From Rheinheimera sp. UJ63 (GTDB lineage Bacteria; Pseudomonadota; Gammaproteobacteria; Enterobacterales; Alteromonadaceae): a stretch of 64,000 bases of DNA. Where the stretch lies: assembly GCF_021568285.1 (NCBI RefSeq), contig NZ_JAKGTQ010000002.1:850470-914469 (forward strand), read 5' to 3'. Below, one piece after another: positions 51,531 to 61,448 of this stretch (position 1 is its first letter; each line of letters opens with the position of its first letter). Position numbers and translations under genes: made by a program. Below the pieces are notes generated by a model, which was not told the origin of the DNA, did not search any database, and saw only the letters and a program-made list of their open reading frames with translations.

Positions 51531-54106
51531 GGCAAGCTTTTGCTGACCTTTTCAAAGACATCATCCGATAAGCCAGGCTGGGCCAACAATGCCGAGAGCA
51601 TGGCAATTAATTGCTGCTGACGTGCTTTATCATAACGTCGCCAAGACAATAATGGTGTCAGTAAACGCGCGGCTAATTGTGGATTGACCGGATCTAATTT
51701 ACTGACAACATCGGCTAATAACTGATACCCCTTGCCATCTGCCCGATGGAATTGTTGTGGATTACGCTGTGAAAAGGCACTGTATAATGCGCGGATGCGA
51801 TTTGGGTTTTTCCAACTAAACCAACTGTGCTCGGTAACTTGCTGCATCTTACTAAAAACATCATCACCTAGCGTAACGGCGACCAAATTACTATATTTAT
51901 CCATAACTTGGACATTAGCATGATACTGTTGTGCAAATTGCTCTAACAACTGCGCAGCGCTTGGCAAGGCGGCCGCCTGCGCCGATTGCAACGCGGCTAA
52001 ACGATCGGTCATATTATCAGCCTGATGATAATGCTGCGCCACCCAGTTTTCCCCCTCTGCAGTCAGGGCTAAATAACCTAAACAGCGCCGCTTCAAGGCA
52101 CGCTTTGCTACAGCCTGTTCACTGTATTGATAAGGCTCGCGAGTGATTTGCTGATAACAAGCAGCAAAGTCAGCCTGTAAACTTATCGCTATCTGCTGCT
52201 GCAGCAAGGTAAGACTTTGCAATAAGGCCGTTACCGGGATCTCATGATATTGCCCTGCTAAAGTATCAAAATCAGGCAAGGTTAATAGCTCCGCCGTTAA
52301 AGCCAGATCGGCTAACGGCTGTTGCAACCAGCCACGAAATACCGCGATTAATTCAGCTGATAACACGGGTGTTTGCTGCTGTTTTATCGCTTCAGCAATT
52401 AATAACGACCAATATTGTTGCATCGCATCCCAACGCGCTAAACCATTACTGGCGCTGCTGGCAATCGTTAATAAATCGGTTGCTTGATAACTGGTATGTA
52501 ATTTTACCGGTGCTGAAAAATCTTCTAACCACACCACTAACGGTTGTTGGGGTATCTGGGATAATTGAAATTGTTGTTGCTGCTCAGTCAGTAGTAAGAG
52601 CTCAGCCCGAGCGGGAGTACCATCTTGATAGAGCAATTCGATCCGTACCGGGATCAGTAAAGGCAATTTTTCTGCTTGCTCAGCACTGGCAGGAGTAAAT
52701 TGGCTAATATCTAACATTAATTGCTGGTTTGCTGCATCATATTGCTGTTTTACCGTGAGCTCAGGTGTGCCGGCCTGATTATACCAACGCCGAAACTGCG
52801 TTAAATCAATACCACTGGCATCTTGCATTGCTTGAACAAAATCATCGCAAGTAACAGCCTGGCCATCATGGCGTTGCAAATACAGCTTTAAACCTGCACT
52901 GAAGCCTGTTTTACCTAAAATGGTTTGCAACATGCGGATCACTTCAGCGCCTTTGTCGTACACCGTTACCGTATAGAAATTGTTCATCTCGATCACTTGC
53001 TCAGGTCGGATCGGATGCGCCATTGGGCTGGCATCTTCGGCGAACTGGGCGGTGCGCATAACTTTAACGGCATCAATACGATTGAGGGTGGGTGAGCCCA
53101 TATCTGCACTGAATTCTTGATCGCGAAAAACCGTTAAACCTTCTTTCAAACTTAACTGAAACCAATCACGGCAGGTCACGCGATTGCCCGTCCAGTTATG
53201 AAAATATTCATGGCCAATAATAGATTCAATATTAAAATAATCTAAATCTGTGGCTGACTGTGCATCCGCTAAAACAAATTTACTATTAAAAACATTTAAG
53301 CCTTTATTTTCCATCGCGCCCATATTAAAAAAATCAACAGCGACGACCATATAGCGATCTAAATCATATTCCAAACCAAAGCGTGTTTCATCCCAGCGCA
53401 TCGCGCGCTTTAGTGAAGCCATAGCAAATTCAGTTCGTGGTAAGTCGCCCTTTTGCACATAACACTCGAGCAGCACTGAACGCCCTGAGGCGGTAACAAA
53501 GTTATCGCTAAGACAATCAAAATCTCCCGCGACTAAAGCAAATAAATAAGCGGGTTTGGGAAAGGGATCTTCCCAACGCACAATACGACGACCATCAGAT
53601 AAAGTTTGCTCACTGATTTTATTGCCATTGGATAATAAAAACGGCAATGCCTGATTATCGGTGATAATGGTGGTGCTAAATATCGCTAGGACATCAGGGC
53701 GATCGGGATAATAAGTAATCCGCCGAAAACCTTCTGCTTCGCACTGGGTGCAATACACACCATCGGCTAAATATAAGCCCTCTAAAGCGGTATTTTGCTC
53801 AGGATTAATTAGCGTAACAATTTCTAACTCACCCTGATCAGGGACATTGCTTAACGTTAAGCTATCAGCGGTAAGTTGGTACTGGGCAGCAGTTAAAGCT
53901 TCACCGTTTAACGTGATGCTCTCTAAAATTAATTGTTGCCCATCCAACACCATGTTACCTGGCGTATTACGCTTAAAACGCAATATAGACGTCACCCGGG
54001 TTGCCGTGGCAGCCAGTTCAAAGGTTAAATCAATGGTACGAATAGTAAAACAAGGAGGTTGATAATCAGCAAGCCGTTTGGGTTGACGATGTAAAGTGTC
54101 GTTCAT
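51527..54106 (-). CDS. pepN: Aminopeptidase N
   Basis: An 859-residue M1 metalloaminopeptidase removing N-terminal residues from peptides in the cytoplasm. GAMEN (263-267) binds the free amino group; HEYFH (299-303) with E322 downstream (LKEGLTVF) gives the HExxH-18-E zinc site, at positions nearly identical to the E. coli enzyme. The C-terminal Ig-like and helical domains are present. The ATG at 54106 has AGGA six bases upstream and gives MNDTLHRQPKRLADYQPP; an upstream extension is unconserved. It is followed by the overlapping DUF2835 gene. Confidence 0.97.
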   Translation of the reverse strand: MNDTLHRQPKRLADYQPPCFTIRTIDLTFELAATATRVTSILRFKRNTPGNMVLDGQQLILESITLNGEALTAAQYQLTADSLTLSNVPDQGELEIVTLINPEQNTALEGLYLADGVYCTQCEAEGFRRITYYPDRPDVLAIFSTTIITDNQALPFLLSNGNKISEQTLSDGRRIVRWEDPFPKPAYLFALVAGDFDCLSDNFVTASGRSVLLECYVQKGDLPRTEFAMASLKRAMRWDETRFGLEYDLDRYMVVAVDFFNMGAMENKGLNVFNSKFVLADAQSATDLDYFNIESIIGHEYFHNWTGNRVTCRDWFQLSLKEGLTVFRDQEFSADMGSPTLNRIDAVKVMRTAQFAEDASPMAHPIRPEQVIEMNNFYTVTVYDKGAEVIRMLQTILGKTGFSAGLKLYLQRHDGQAVTCDDFVQAMQDASGIDLTQFRRWYNQAGTPELTVKQQYDAANQQLMLDISQFTPASAEQAEKLPLLIPVRIELLYQDGTPARAELLLLTEQQQQFQLSQIPQQPLVVWLEDFSAPVKLHTSYQATDLLTIASSASNGLARWDAMQQYWSLLIAEAIKQQQTPVLSAELIAVFRGWLQQPLADLALTAELLTLPDFDTLAGQYHEIPVTALLQSLTLLQQQIAISLQADFAACYQQITREPYQYSEQAVAKRALKRRCLGYLALTAEGENWVAQHYHQADNMTDRLAALQSAQAAALPSAAQLLEQFAQQYHANVQVMDKYSNLVAVTLGDDVFSKMQQVTEHSWFSWKNPNRIRALYSAFSQRNPQQFHRADGKGYQLLADVVSKLDPVNPQLAARLLTPLLSWRRYDKARQQQLIAMLSALLAQPGLSDDVFEKVSKSLP

Positions 54107-54348
54107 AAAAAATCCTGTGTTGAAGCCGCTGTTCAATAACAAAAAGCCTAAACAAGATCTCATGCGGCTAACTCAGTCGGGCGGCTTTGCGCTTTATTTC
54201 ATAAAATGTTACTTAACACCATAAACCAGCCTGAGGCTAGATTATGGCGTAGGTAAAACAAAGCCTTTATCGCCATGACTAGACGTTAGCATTAAGATCA
54301 TCAGCTTCAGGCGTTTAAGCATCAGCGAAGATAGTAAAACTACTGAAT

Positions 54349-55818
54349 TTAATTTGCCAATACGCGTTCAGCTACTGACTTAGGAGGCGTCAGTTTTAGG
54401 ATTTTTATGCCCATGTACGCATAAATCACGGCCAATATTGGGTTAATTAAATTAAAGAACGCATAAATAAAGTAATCCAGTGGGTTCACATTTAATACAC
54501 CGTGCATATAAGCACCGCAGGTGTTCCATGGGATCAAGGGGCTGGTGATGGTGCCGCCATCTTCAAGCGCTCGAGATAAATTTACGGGGGCCAAATTACG
54601 CCGTTGATATTCTTCTTTAAACATCCGCCCTGGCATCACAATCGAAATATATTGATCTGCCGTTAAAATATTGGTCGCCAAACAGGTGCCCATGGTACTG
54701 ACAATCAATGAACCACTGCTGCGGGCTAACTTTAAGATGGCTTCAACAAATTTGCGTAGCAAACCGATGTGTTCAACCACCGCGCCAAACACCATAGCAC
54801 TAAAAATTAACCAAATGGTATTGAGCATACTGGCCATACCGCCGCCACTGAGTAAGTCATCCATACTTTCGTTACCGGTAGAGATAGAGAAGCCGGCGAA
54901 TAAGGTTTGCCAAATGATTTTAAAAACAGCCACGGCGCGCGGTAAATCATCCGATGCTAAACGGCTAAGCAGATCATCTTGAAATAATACCGCCCACACA
55001 CCGCCCAACAAGGCACCAATGAAGACGGTAGGAAATGCGGGGACTTTTTTGATAGCCATGGCCAACAGCACAAATAACGGCACTAATGACCATAAACTGA
55101 TATTAAATTGTTGCTGTAAGATGTTGCTAATGTCAGTGATATGCTGGAAATCAGCAGAAACATCGCTGTTAAAACCAATAATCACAAAGCCGAACAGCGC
55201 CAGAATAATACTCGGAATAGTCGTCCACAACATATGCCGAATATGCTCGAAAAGATCGGCACCAGCCACCGCTGGAGCAAGGTTAGTGGTTTCACTTAAT
55301 GGCGAAATTTTATCGCCAAAATAGGCACCTGACACAATAGCACCAGCCGCAATAGCGGGTGACAACCCTAACCCACTCGCCACACCAATTAAGGCTACAC
55401 CAATGGTAGCGGCCGTTGTCCAACTGCTGCCAATACTCATGGCAACGATGGCACACAACAGGCAACTGGCGGCATAAAACCAAGAAGGATTTAAAAGCTG
55501 CAAACCATAATAGATTAAAGTGGGAACCGTGCCCGATAATAACCAAGTACCAATTAACGCGCCTACCGCCAATAAGATCAACACCGCGGCTAAGGACACC
55601 GAGATGCCTTTGACGATCGCTTGTTCGATGCTTTGCCAATGGTAACCGTTTTTCAAACCAATTAAGGACGCTACTGCTGCGGCAATGAATAACGCAATTT
55701 GATTGGGCCCGTATGAGGAATCATCTTTAAACAGGTAAACCGAACAACCAAGTAACGTAATTAATACCACCATGGGTATTAACGCATCTAACATACTGGG
55801 GGATTTTGGCGCTGCCAT
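54349..55818 (-). CDS. nhaC: Na+/H+ antiporter NhaC
   Basis: A 489-residue inner-membrane protein with about twelve helices. VGALIGTWLLSGTVPTLIYYGL and SGAYFGDKISPLSETTNLAPAVAG are NhaC-family signatures, the latter being the ion-site region. It exchanges Na+ for H+, likely in pH or salt tolerance; related NhaC-like proteins can exchange malate or other solutes for lactate. It is a monocistronic gene between pepN and prc. Confidence 0.92.
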   Translation of the reverse strand: MAAPKSPSMLDALIPMVVLITLLGCSVYLFKDDSSYGPNQIALFIAAAVASLIGLKNGYHWQSIEQAIVKGISVSLAAVLILLAVGALIGTWLLSGTVPTLIYYGLQLLNPSWFYAASCLLCAIVAMSIGSSWTTAATIGVALIGVASGLGLSPAIAAGAIVSGAYFGDKISPLSETTNLAPAVAGADLFEHIRHMLWTTIPSIILALFGFVIIGFNSDVSADFQHITDISNILQQQFNISLWSLVPLFVLLAMAIKKVPAFPTVFIGALLGGVWAVLFQDDLLSRLASDDLPRAVAVFKIIWQTLFAGFSISTGNESMDDLLSGGGMASMLNTIWLIFSAMVFGAVVEHIGLLRKFVEAILKLARSSGSLIVSTMGTCLATNILTADQYISIVMPGRMFKEEYQRRNLAPVNLSRALEDGGTITSPLIPWNTCGAYMHGVLNVNPLDYFIYAFFNLINPILAVIYAYMGIKILKLTPPKSVAERVLAN

Positions 55819-55870
55819 CGTTATAAGGCCCTTTTATAATTATTATGGTGTCTTTTTTGTAACATAAAAG

Positions 55871-55892
55871 AAAGGCGGTAAAACCGCCTTTG
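55871..55892 (-). terminator. Rho-independent terminator of the prc unit
   Basis: Read leftward: AAAGGCGG, TTTTA, CCGCCTTT, then CTTTTAT, 14 bp after the prc stop. Confidence 0.8.
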
Positions 55893-55905
55893 GTTAAATC
55901 ATGTT

Positions 55906-57927
55906 TTATTTTTTAGCGACTTGGTTTAACTGTATCCAATCAACAGTAATATGCGCCGCCTCTTCTAAAAAGGGATCCAGTTTCGATAATAACTCTGGGG
56001 CATCATCTACTGAGGTGACCGCCGGTAACGCTAAACGTTTTAACCGTTCATTAGTACGTGCTAGCGCACGTGCTTCATCCGCTTCGCGTTTGGCGATACG
56101 CTCTGCTTTGTTCAACGACACACTTTTCTCATCTTTTTGCTGCTGATACTCGGCAATATCGGTTAGTAAATACTGAAACTCCGTTTCTTTGGCTAAGCGC
56201 TGTTGATGTTTTTGCTGCAAAATCGGCACTTGTTGCTGAATACCCGTAGACGCTTGATATTGCGCAGGCGCAATGGCATCCCAAGGTAAGGCATATTCTT
56301 CTTTGCTTTCGCCCCACTCCGCAGGATCTATCGGCGATGGGAAGGTAATGTCAGGGATCACACCTTTATGTTGCGTACTGCCGCCATTGATCCGATAAAA
56401 CTTGGCCATAGTGTATTGCACGCTACCTAGTTGTTGCTCAAACATATCGTAGATGCGACCAATACCACGATGCTGCTGCACCGTACCTTTACCAAAGGTT
56501 TGTTCACCTATAATGAGAGCTCGGCCATAATCTTGTAACGCCGCGGCAAAAATTTCTGAAGCAGAAGCGCTATAACGATCGACCATAACGGTTAAGGCGC
56601 CGTCGTAATAAGATACGCCATCGCTGTCCCCATTTAAGCCAATTTTGCCATCACCATAACGGATTTGCACCACTGGGCCACGATCAATAAATAAACCGGT
56701 TAATAATGTCGCTTCTTGTAAAGAACCACCGCCATTACCACGTAAATCGATAATAAGCGCATCCACTTTTTGCTCATTGGCTTCTACCAGCAGTTTTTTC
56801 ACATCTTCTGATAAATTGTTGTAAAAACCAGGAATATTAATGACACCAATTTTGCTTTGTAACTCGCTTAATTTAGGGGTCAGTATTTCAAATTTGGCTG
56901 CTCGATCTTCTAAACGAATTTTATCACGAACAATCTCAATTACTTGTGTTTGGCTATTCGCTTCGCTGCCGCCCAATACTTGTAAACGTACTTTACTGCC
57001 TTTGGGCCCTTTGATCAGATCGACCACATCATCTAACCGCCAGCCTACGACATCAACAAAGTCTTTCGCTTCCTGTGCGACACCGACAATACGATCCTTT
57101 GGCTTAATTTTCTGTGTTAAGTCAGCAGGACCACCGGGAACTAAGCTTTGAATAACGGTGTAATCCTCGTCTGCTCTTAATACCGCACCAATACCTTCTA
57201 GCTGTAAGTTCATTTCTTGTTGGAAACGTTCAGCATTGCGAGGTGATAAATATGAAGTGTGGGCTTCTACAGCACGGGCAAAAGAGTTCATCACAATTTG
57301 AAACACATCTTCGCTTTGTGTTTGAACTAGGCGTTTTTGCGTGTTTTTATACCGCTTAGTGAGGATCTCTTTTGCTTCCTCAACGGTCTTACCGGTAAGT
57401 TTAAGATTTAACAAATCAAACTTGACGCGTTGCCGCCATAACTCGTTCAATTCATTTAAATCGGCTGGCCAAGCGGCGTCTTCACGATCGTAAACGTACT
57501 CATCGTTGGCAGCAAAATCGTAATCTTGCGCTAACTGCGCTAACGCAAAGTCAAAGCGTTCAAAACGGCGCTGCTGCGCCAAATTAAACATGTCAAAAGC
57601 AAACGTTAAATTGCCACGATTAATGCCATCATCAAATTGATTACGATATTGCTCAAACTGAGCAATATCGGTCGCCATCAGGTGATTTCGATAATAATCG
57701 AGGTTTTTTAAATAGAGATCAAAAATTCGTCCCGACAACGCATCATCTAATTGCACAGGCAAATAATGCGATCGCGTGAATGTTGCTGCAATGCGCTTAC
57801 TCGCTGTGGCATGTTGAGCTGATTGGCTAATAACCGGTAGCGCACTACTGTCGAGTGGCTCAGGTGTTGTTGCTGTTACGCCTAAAGCTAAAAATAAACC
57901 AACCGCTATCAGGGATAATTTCTTCAT
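55906..57927 (-). CDS. prc: Tail-specific (C-terminal processing) protease Prc
   Basis: A 673-residue periplasmic serine protease with a signal peptide (MKKLSLIAVGLFLALGVTA), a helical N-terminal region, a PDZ domain (IGAVLRADEDYTVIQSLVPGGPAD) and the S41 catalytic domain. The Ser-Lys dyad is expected in DRYSASASEIFAAAL (nucleophile Ser) and GEQTFGKGTVQ (Lys). It trims C-termini of proteins such as penicillin-binding protein 3 and, with NlpI, degrades MepS in Escherichia coli. GAGAG precedes the ATG at 57927; an in-frame TTG seven codons earlier overlaps the proQ stop. It follows proQ in the same operon. Confidence 0.96.
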   Translation of the reverse strand: MKKLSLIAVGLFLALGVTATTPEPLDSSALPVISQSAQHATASKRIAATFTRSHYLPVQLDDALSGRIFDLYLKNLDYYRNHLMATDIAQFEQYRNQFDDGINRGNLTFAFDMFNLAQQRRFERFDFALAQLAQDYDFAANDEYVYDREDAAWPADLNELNELWRQRVKFDLLNLKLTGKTVEEAKEILTKRYKNTQKRLVQTQSEDVFQIVMNSFARAVEAHTSYLSPRNAERFQQEMNLQLEGIGAVLRADEDYTVIQSLVPGGPADLTQKIKPKDRIVGVAQEAKDFVDVVGWRLDDVVDLIKGPKGSKVRLQVLGGSEANSQTQVIEIVRDKIRLEDRAAKFEILTPKLSELQSKIGVINIPGFYNNLSEDVKKLLVEANEQKVDALIIDLRGNGGGSLQEATLLTGLFIDRGPVVQIRYGDGKIGLNGDSDGVSYYDGALTVMVDRYSASASEIFAAALQDYGRALIIGEQTFGKGTVQQHRGIGRIYDMFEQQLGSVQYTMAKFYRINGGSTQHKGVIPDITFPSPIDPAEWGESKEEYALPWDAIAPAQYQASTGIQQQVPILQQKHQQRLAKETEFQYLLTDIAEYQQQKDEKSVSLNKAERIAKREADEARALARTNERLKRLALPAVTSVDDAPELLSKLDPFLEEAAHITVDWIQLNQVAKK

Positions 57928-57944
57928 AACACTCTCTATATTCG

Positions 57945-58676
57945 TCAAGCTTTGTACAAGCTATCCTGACGTGTTTTGATGATCATGCCAGAACCAAGTT
58001 GCACCGTTACATCCGGTAAATTCACTTCAGTGATCGTGGCGGGCATCGGTGACGAGCCTAATTTAACAAGCACTTTATCACCTGTCGCTAACTGCGTCGG
58101 TTCAACGGTCGTTAACGTGACGGCAACGGGCGCAACGTCAATTGTGGCTTTTACAGATGTCGCTTTTGCTGGCACCTTCTGAGCCTTAGAGGCGCGTTCT
58201 GCCGTTTTGTTCGGTCTTTTTTTATCAACACCGGCAGCAACAGGTTTGGCGACGTTTTGCTTAGCACGTTGCTCTTGCATTTTAGCTTTACGCTTCTCAG
58301 CGGCTTTTTGTTTACTTTCAGCTAATAATTTTGCGGCATGCTCAGCTTGTTGTGCATCAATTCGCTCTGCAGCTTGACCGTCAAGGTCAACGCGACTAAC
58401 GCCTTCTTTTACAGATTCAAGGTAACGCCAGCTTAAGGTATAAACTCTTAACGCTTGACGTAATTGGGTTTTACTCACTGGGCTATCTGCAGCAAGCCGT
58501 GCAGCTAAATCCTGAAAAATACCTACTTTCAGAGGTTTAACTTGTTGATCAGCAGCGAAACACAATGGGAATTCACTGACTAAATACGCCAGTACATCTT
58601 TCACATTGGCCAGTTTTGCATGTTCGGCAGTAGGTAGGTCTGTTGCTTCAACTAGCTCAGCAGGGGGATTTGTCAT
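57945..58676 (-). CDS. proQ: RNA chaperone ProQ
   Basis: A 243-residue RNA-binding protein. The N-terminal FinO-like domain (VLAYLVSEFPLCF, KVGIFQDLAAR, LRQALRVYTLSWRYLE) is joined by a Lys/Ala/Arg-rich disordered linker to a C-terminal Tudor/KOW-like domain (GDKVLVKLGSSPMPATITEVN). It stabilises structured small RNAs and mRNA 3' ends. The prc gene follows immediately, and the small acidic protein gene precedes it by seven bases, giving the msrC-proQ-prc cluster known from enterobacteria with one extra gene. Confidence 0.96.
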   Translation of the reverse strand: MTNPPAELVEATDLPTAEHAKLANVKDVLAYLVSEFPLCFAADQQVKPLKVGIFQDLAARLAADSPVSKTQLRQALRVYTLSWRYLESVKEGVSRVDLDGQAAERIDAQQAEHAAKLLAESKQKAAEKRKAKMQEQRAKQNVAKPVAAGVDKKRPNKTAERASKAQKVPAKATSVKATIDVAPVAVTLTTVEPTQLATGDKVLVKLGSSPMPATITEVNLPDVTVQLGSGMIIKTRQDSLYKA

Positions 58677-58683
58677 TCAGGAT

Positions 58684-58998
58684 TCACTCTTCTTCATCAT
58701 CTTGTTCAGCAAGCAGTTCTGCTATGCCTTCATCTATTTGTTGTTGGACAAAAGATAGCGCCCAACCAACCAACTCGTCTTGATCTACATCCAATAAAAT
58801 AGTGTCTCCGCGCAATTGTTCCCACAATTGCGGCATCAAAAACGCTATTTCTACTGATGTTAGGGTGTCGGGTAAAGCATCCCAGACAGCGTGTGCAATA
58901 GCATTAAACTTATCTGCTACTAGCTCTTCTTCGCCATCCCAGTCACCGACTTCATCAACTTGCAGTAAATAATCCTGCACAGATAATAAATCTTTCAT
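58684..58998 (-). CDS. Small acidic protein between msrC and proQ
   Basis: A 104-residue, highly acidic soluble protein (ending LAEQDDEEE, many Asp and Glu throughout, two conserved Trp regions WDGEEELV and LWEQLRGD). I do not recognise its family. Its start overlaps the msrC stop at a single base and it ends seven bases before proQ. The tight packing suggests translation coupled to both and possibly a role with ProQ or MsrC, which is inference only. Confidence 0.78.
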   Translation of the reverse strand: MKDLLSVQDYLLQVDEVGDWDGEEELVADKFNAIAHAVWDALPDTLTSVEIAFLMPQLWEQLRGDTILLDVDQDELVGWALSFVQQQIDEGIAELLAEQDDEEE

Positions 58999-59468
58999 TA
59001 AACCTGAGCCAAACGTTGTTCAAAAATGTCGACTAACTGACCCAGATAATCTTCATCAATGTCATCAAAGCGGTTTAGTAAAGGGCTATCAATATCGAGT
59101 ACCGCAATCACGCTACCGTTGTGCCGCACGGGTAAGACAATTTCTGAATTACTGGCAGCATCACAAGCGATATGCCCCGGGAACTCGTGGACATCTGCCA
59201 CCCGTTGAATAGCGCCTGTGGCCACACAGGTTCCACAAACACCTTTACCCACGGCAATGCGCACACAAGCCACTTGCCCTTGAAACGGGCCTAAAACTAA
59301 TTCACCTTCGCGCATAATATAAAAGCCTGCCCAATTGAGATCGGGTAAGCCATTAAACAACAAGGCACTGAGATTAGCCATATTGGCGATCAAATCAGAT
59401 TCGTGCTCTAACAAGCCACGTGCTTGCTCTAGCAATAAACGGTAATTGGCGCTTTTCTCGCTCGACAT
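58998..59468 (-). CDS. msrC: Free methionine-(R)-sulfoxide reductase
   Basis: A 156-residue GAF-domain enzyme reducing free methionine-R-sulfoxide. The reactive cysteines appear in QVACVRIAVGKGVCGTCVATG (residues equivalent to Cys84, Cys94 and Cys118 of the E. coli enzyme are expected at the first VACVRI, GVCGTC and the C of HIACDA). NWAGFYI and SEIVLPVRHNGSVIAVLDIDS are family marks. It is cytoplasmic. The ATG at 59468 gives MSSEKSANY; an earlier TTG is possible. It heads the msrC–small protein–proQ–prc series. Confidence 0.94.
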   Translation of the reverse strand: MSSEKSANYRLLLEQARGLLEHESDLIANMANLSALLFNGLPDLNWAGFYIMREGELVLGPFQGQVACVRIAVGKGVCGTCVATGAIQRVADVHEFPGHIACDAASNSEIVLPVRHNGSVIAVLDIDSPLLNRFDDIDEDYLGQLVDIFEQRLAQV

Positions 59469-59618
59469 ACTTCTTATCAAATTCAGGTTACACTAAAGGC
59501 CATACATTACTTGTTTTAAGCGTTAATTTAAACCTTTTTTAGCTTAAACCACGCAGCCAGAGCGCGACATTCAGCGCAGAAAGCTTGGTTTGCTGCTTAT
59601 TTCAACAGCCTTGCCGTA

Positions 59619-61448
59619 TTAAACGACAAAACTATATGGATTTGCCGGATACAAGCATTGTGGCGCTTGTGGTTGATGGCTAAAGCGACGCGTATCTTTG
59701 TAAGGCAACTTCATAAAGCCACCGACGCCTTCACCACTGATTAAAGCAACTTTACTTAAAATACTTTGCAGTAAGGCATTAAACTCGCGTTCAGCGGTAG
59801 GATCGAGTAAGCGGTAATAGCTATGCACTTTCATATAAAGTGGCGCCACCTCAAAGATAATACAACCGGTATGTCGAATTAAGTTAAGCCGAGCAATATC
59901 ATCCATAATCGCATCAGGCAACACCAATTGCTCATCCGGATCTTTACCATCTTCAAAGTAAGAATGTTGCTTGCTGGCCTCTTCTAAACTGATCACCGGG
60001 GCTAATTGATAAGGAATGACGCTATCCTCCGCCGGAATAAAAGGCAGCTGTGTCGACTCACGACTAATATGAATGGTGTTGCGGGCATTAAATAAACACG
60101 CTTTGAAGATACCGACCTTGCTGATCGCACGTGCTAAAGTCACCACATTATTAACAGCTAATGCAAAGGCTCGCGCCAACTTATCATTGTACAAGTTTAA
60201 GCTACAATCGATATAAACCCCATTAGCTTGCCAGTGAATCGCAATACCGCCTACCACCGGATAACGGGCTAAACGGCTAACTGCCGCTATAAAGGCTTTT
60301 TCTGTCTCGCCCATACCTTCTAAATAATTTTTATAATATCGCTCGAGTTGCACATCATCCACATAGCCAATATCCTTATCTTCATTGTGCTCCCGCAAAA
60401 ACGATTTACGTGAAGAGTAAACCACCGTGTCTAGTTCACGTTGTTGATCGCTTACCCACACCGGTAACAAAGGATCATCATTAAACAATGGCAGCTCTGG
60501 TAACACTAAGCGCTGCAACCGGGCCATATGCTGCAAAAAATAGTCCCCCGCCTGTTCACGCAACGTTAAATCGTCGGACAACATACCATCGAGCATAGTG
60601 GCAAATTCGAGCGGTAAACCAAGACTTCTAGCCGGAATCACTTTACGACCAAAACGGCTAGGTTGGCCGGATGCTAAGGCATATAGCGTGCTGGCAACAC
60701 CTTGCTCATCAAAACGCGGGCTAGATAACTGCCCCGCACGTTGCTCAGGCCCAGTGAAATATACATCTCCCATTCTAGCATTCGAATTCTGTAAGTCTGC
60801 CGACATCAGTTGCATGACATTATTGGATAAGTAATGTCCTTCATGATCAAGTTGTGCAAAAACGGATGATCCCCAATCAATTAAGCTTACGAGGCCACTT
60901 TCCTCATCAAACACCAAATTAGACGGTTTAACATCGCCATGGACAATTGGTAAGGCTTCACCGTCTTTTTGATTACGTCGTAAATGCCAGAGTAAATCGG
61001 CTAACTGTCCGGCAATAGAAATGATGAGTTTTACCGGTAAGCGCCCATGTAATAAGCTATATTGCTCCAGATCGATGCCGGGAGCCCGCCCCATCATTAA
61101 GATCCCCTGCTTTTTAATTACCTGATAAGTGACAAAAGGCGGCACTGCAGGATGATCGACCTGCGATAGCATAAAGGCTTCATCCGCTAAACGTTCTTGA
61201 ATATGCTGCGGCAAATTGATCCGTGAAAATTTAAAAACATAAGGATGCTCATCAATACCAAAACCGGCAAAGGCAAAGCCATAAGCGCCCTTACCCAGTA
61301 AACTAATTTGTTGGTATCCCAGTTTCTCTAACTCATCAATACAAAGCGCCACCCAGTCTTTCAGCTTTTTCGCATCATTGGCATTTAACAGGTAAATAGA
61401 CTGCTCTTCGGGGATATAAAAGTTACGTAAATTACGATCTTGCATCAT
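59619..61448 (-). CDS. Hanks-type serine/threonine protein kinase
   Basis: A 609-residue soluble kinase with no membrane anchor. The ATP site has GKGAYGFAF (52-60) and Lys73 in VFKFSR; HGDVKPSN (170-177) is the catalytic loop with Asp172, and the metal-binding DFG is DWG (191-193). Motifs APE and the subdomain IX aspartate are poorly conserved. After ~310 residues comes a ~300-residue C-terminal region with no recognised domain, containing a phosphatase- or sensor-like alpha/beta stretch. Its first codon overlaps the stop of the adjoining lipoprotein gene (ATGA), so the two are translated together. Confidence 0.85.
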   Translation of the reverse strand: MMQDRNLRNFYIPEEQSIYLLNANDAKKLKDWVALCIDELEKLGYQQISLLGKGAYGFAFAGFGIDEHPYVFKFSRINLPQHIQERLADEAFMLSQVDHPAVPPFVTYQVIKKQGILMMGRAPGIDLEQYSLLHGRLPVKLIISIAGQLADLLWHLRRNQKDGEALPIVHGDVKPSNLVFDEESGLVSLIDWGSSVFAQLDHEGHYLSNNVMQLMSADLQNSNARMGDVYFTGPEQRAGQLSSPRFDEQGVASTLYALASGQPSRFGRKVIPARSLGLPLEFATMLDGMLSDDLTLREQAGDYFLQHMARLQRLVLPELPLFNDDPLLPVWVSDQQRELDTVVYSSRKSFLREHNEDKDIGYVDDVQLERYYKNYLEGMGETEKAFIAAVSRLARYPVVGGIAIHWQANGVYIDCSLNLYNDKLARAFALAVNNVVTLARAISKVGIFKACLFNARNTIHISRESTQLPFIPAEDSVIPYQLAPVISLEEASKQHSYFEDGKDPDEQLVLPDAIMDDIARLNLIRHTGCIIFEVAPLYMKVHSYYRLLDPTAEREFNALLQSILSKVALISGEGVGGFMKLPYKDTRRFSHQPQAPQCLYPANPYSFVV

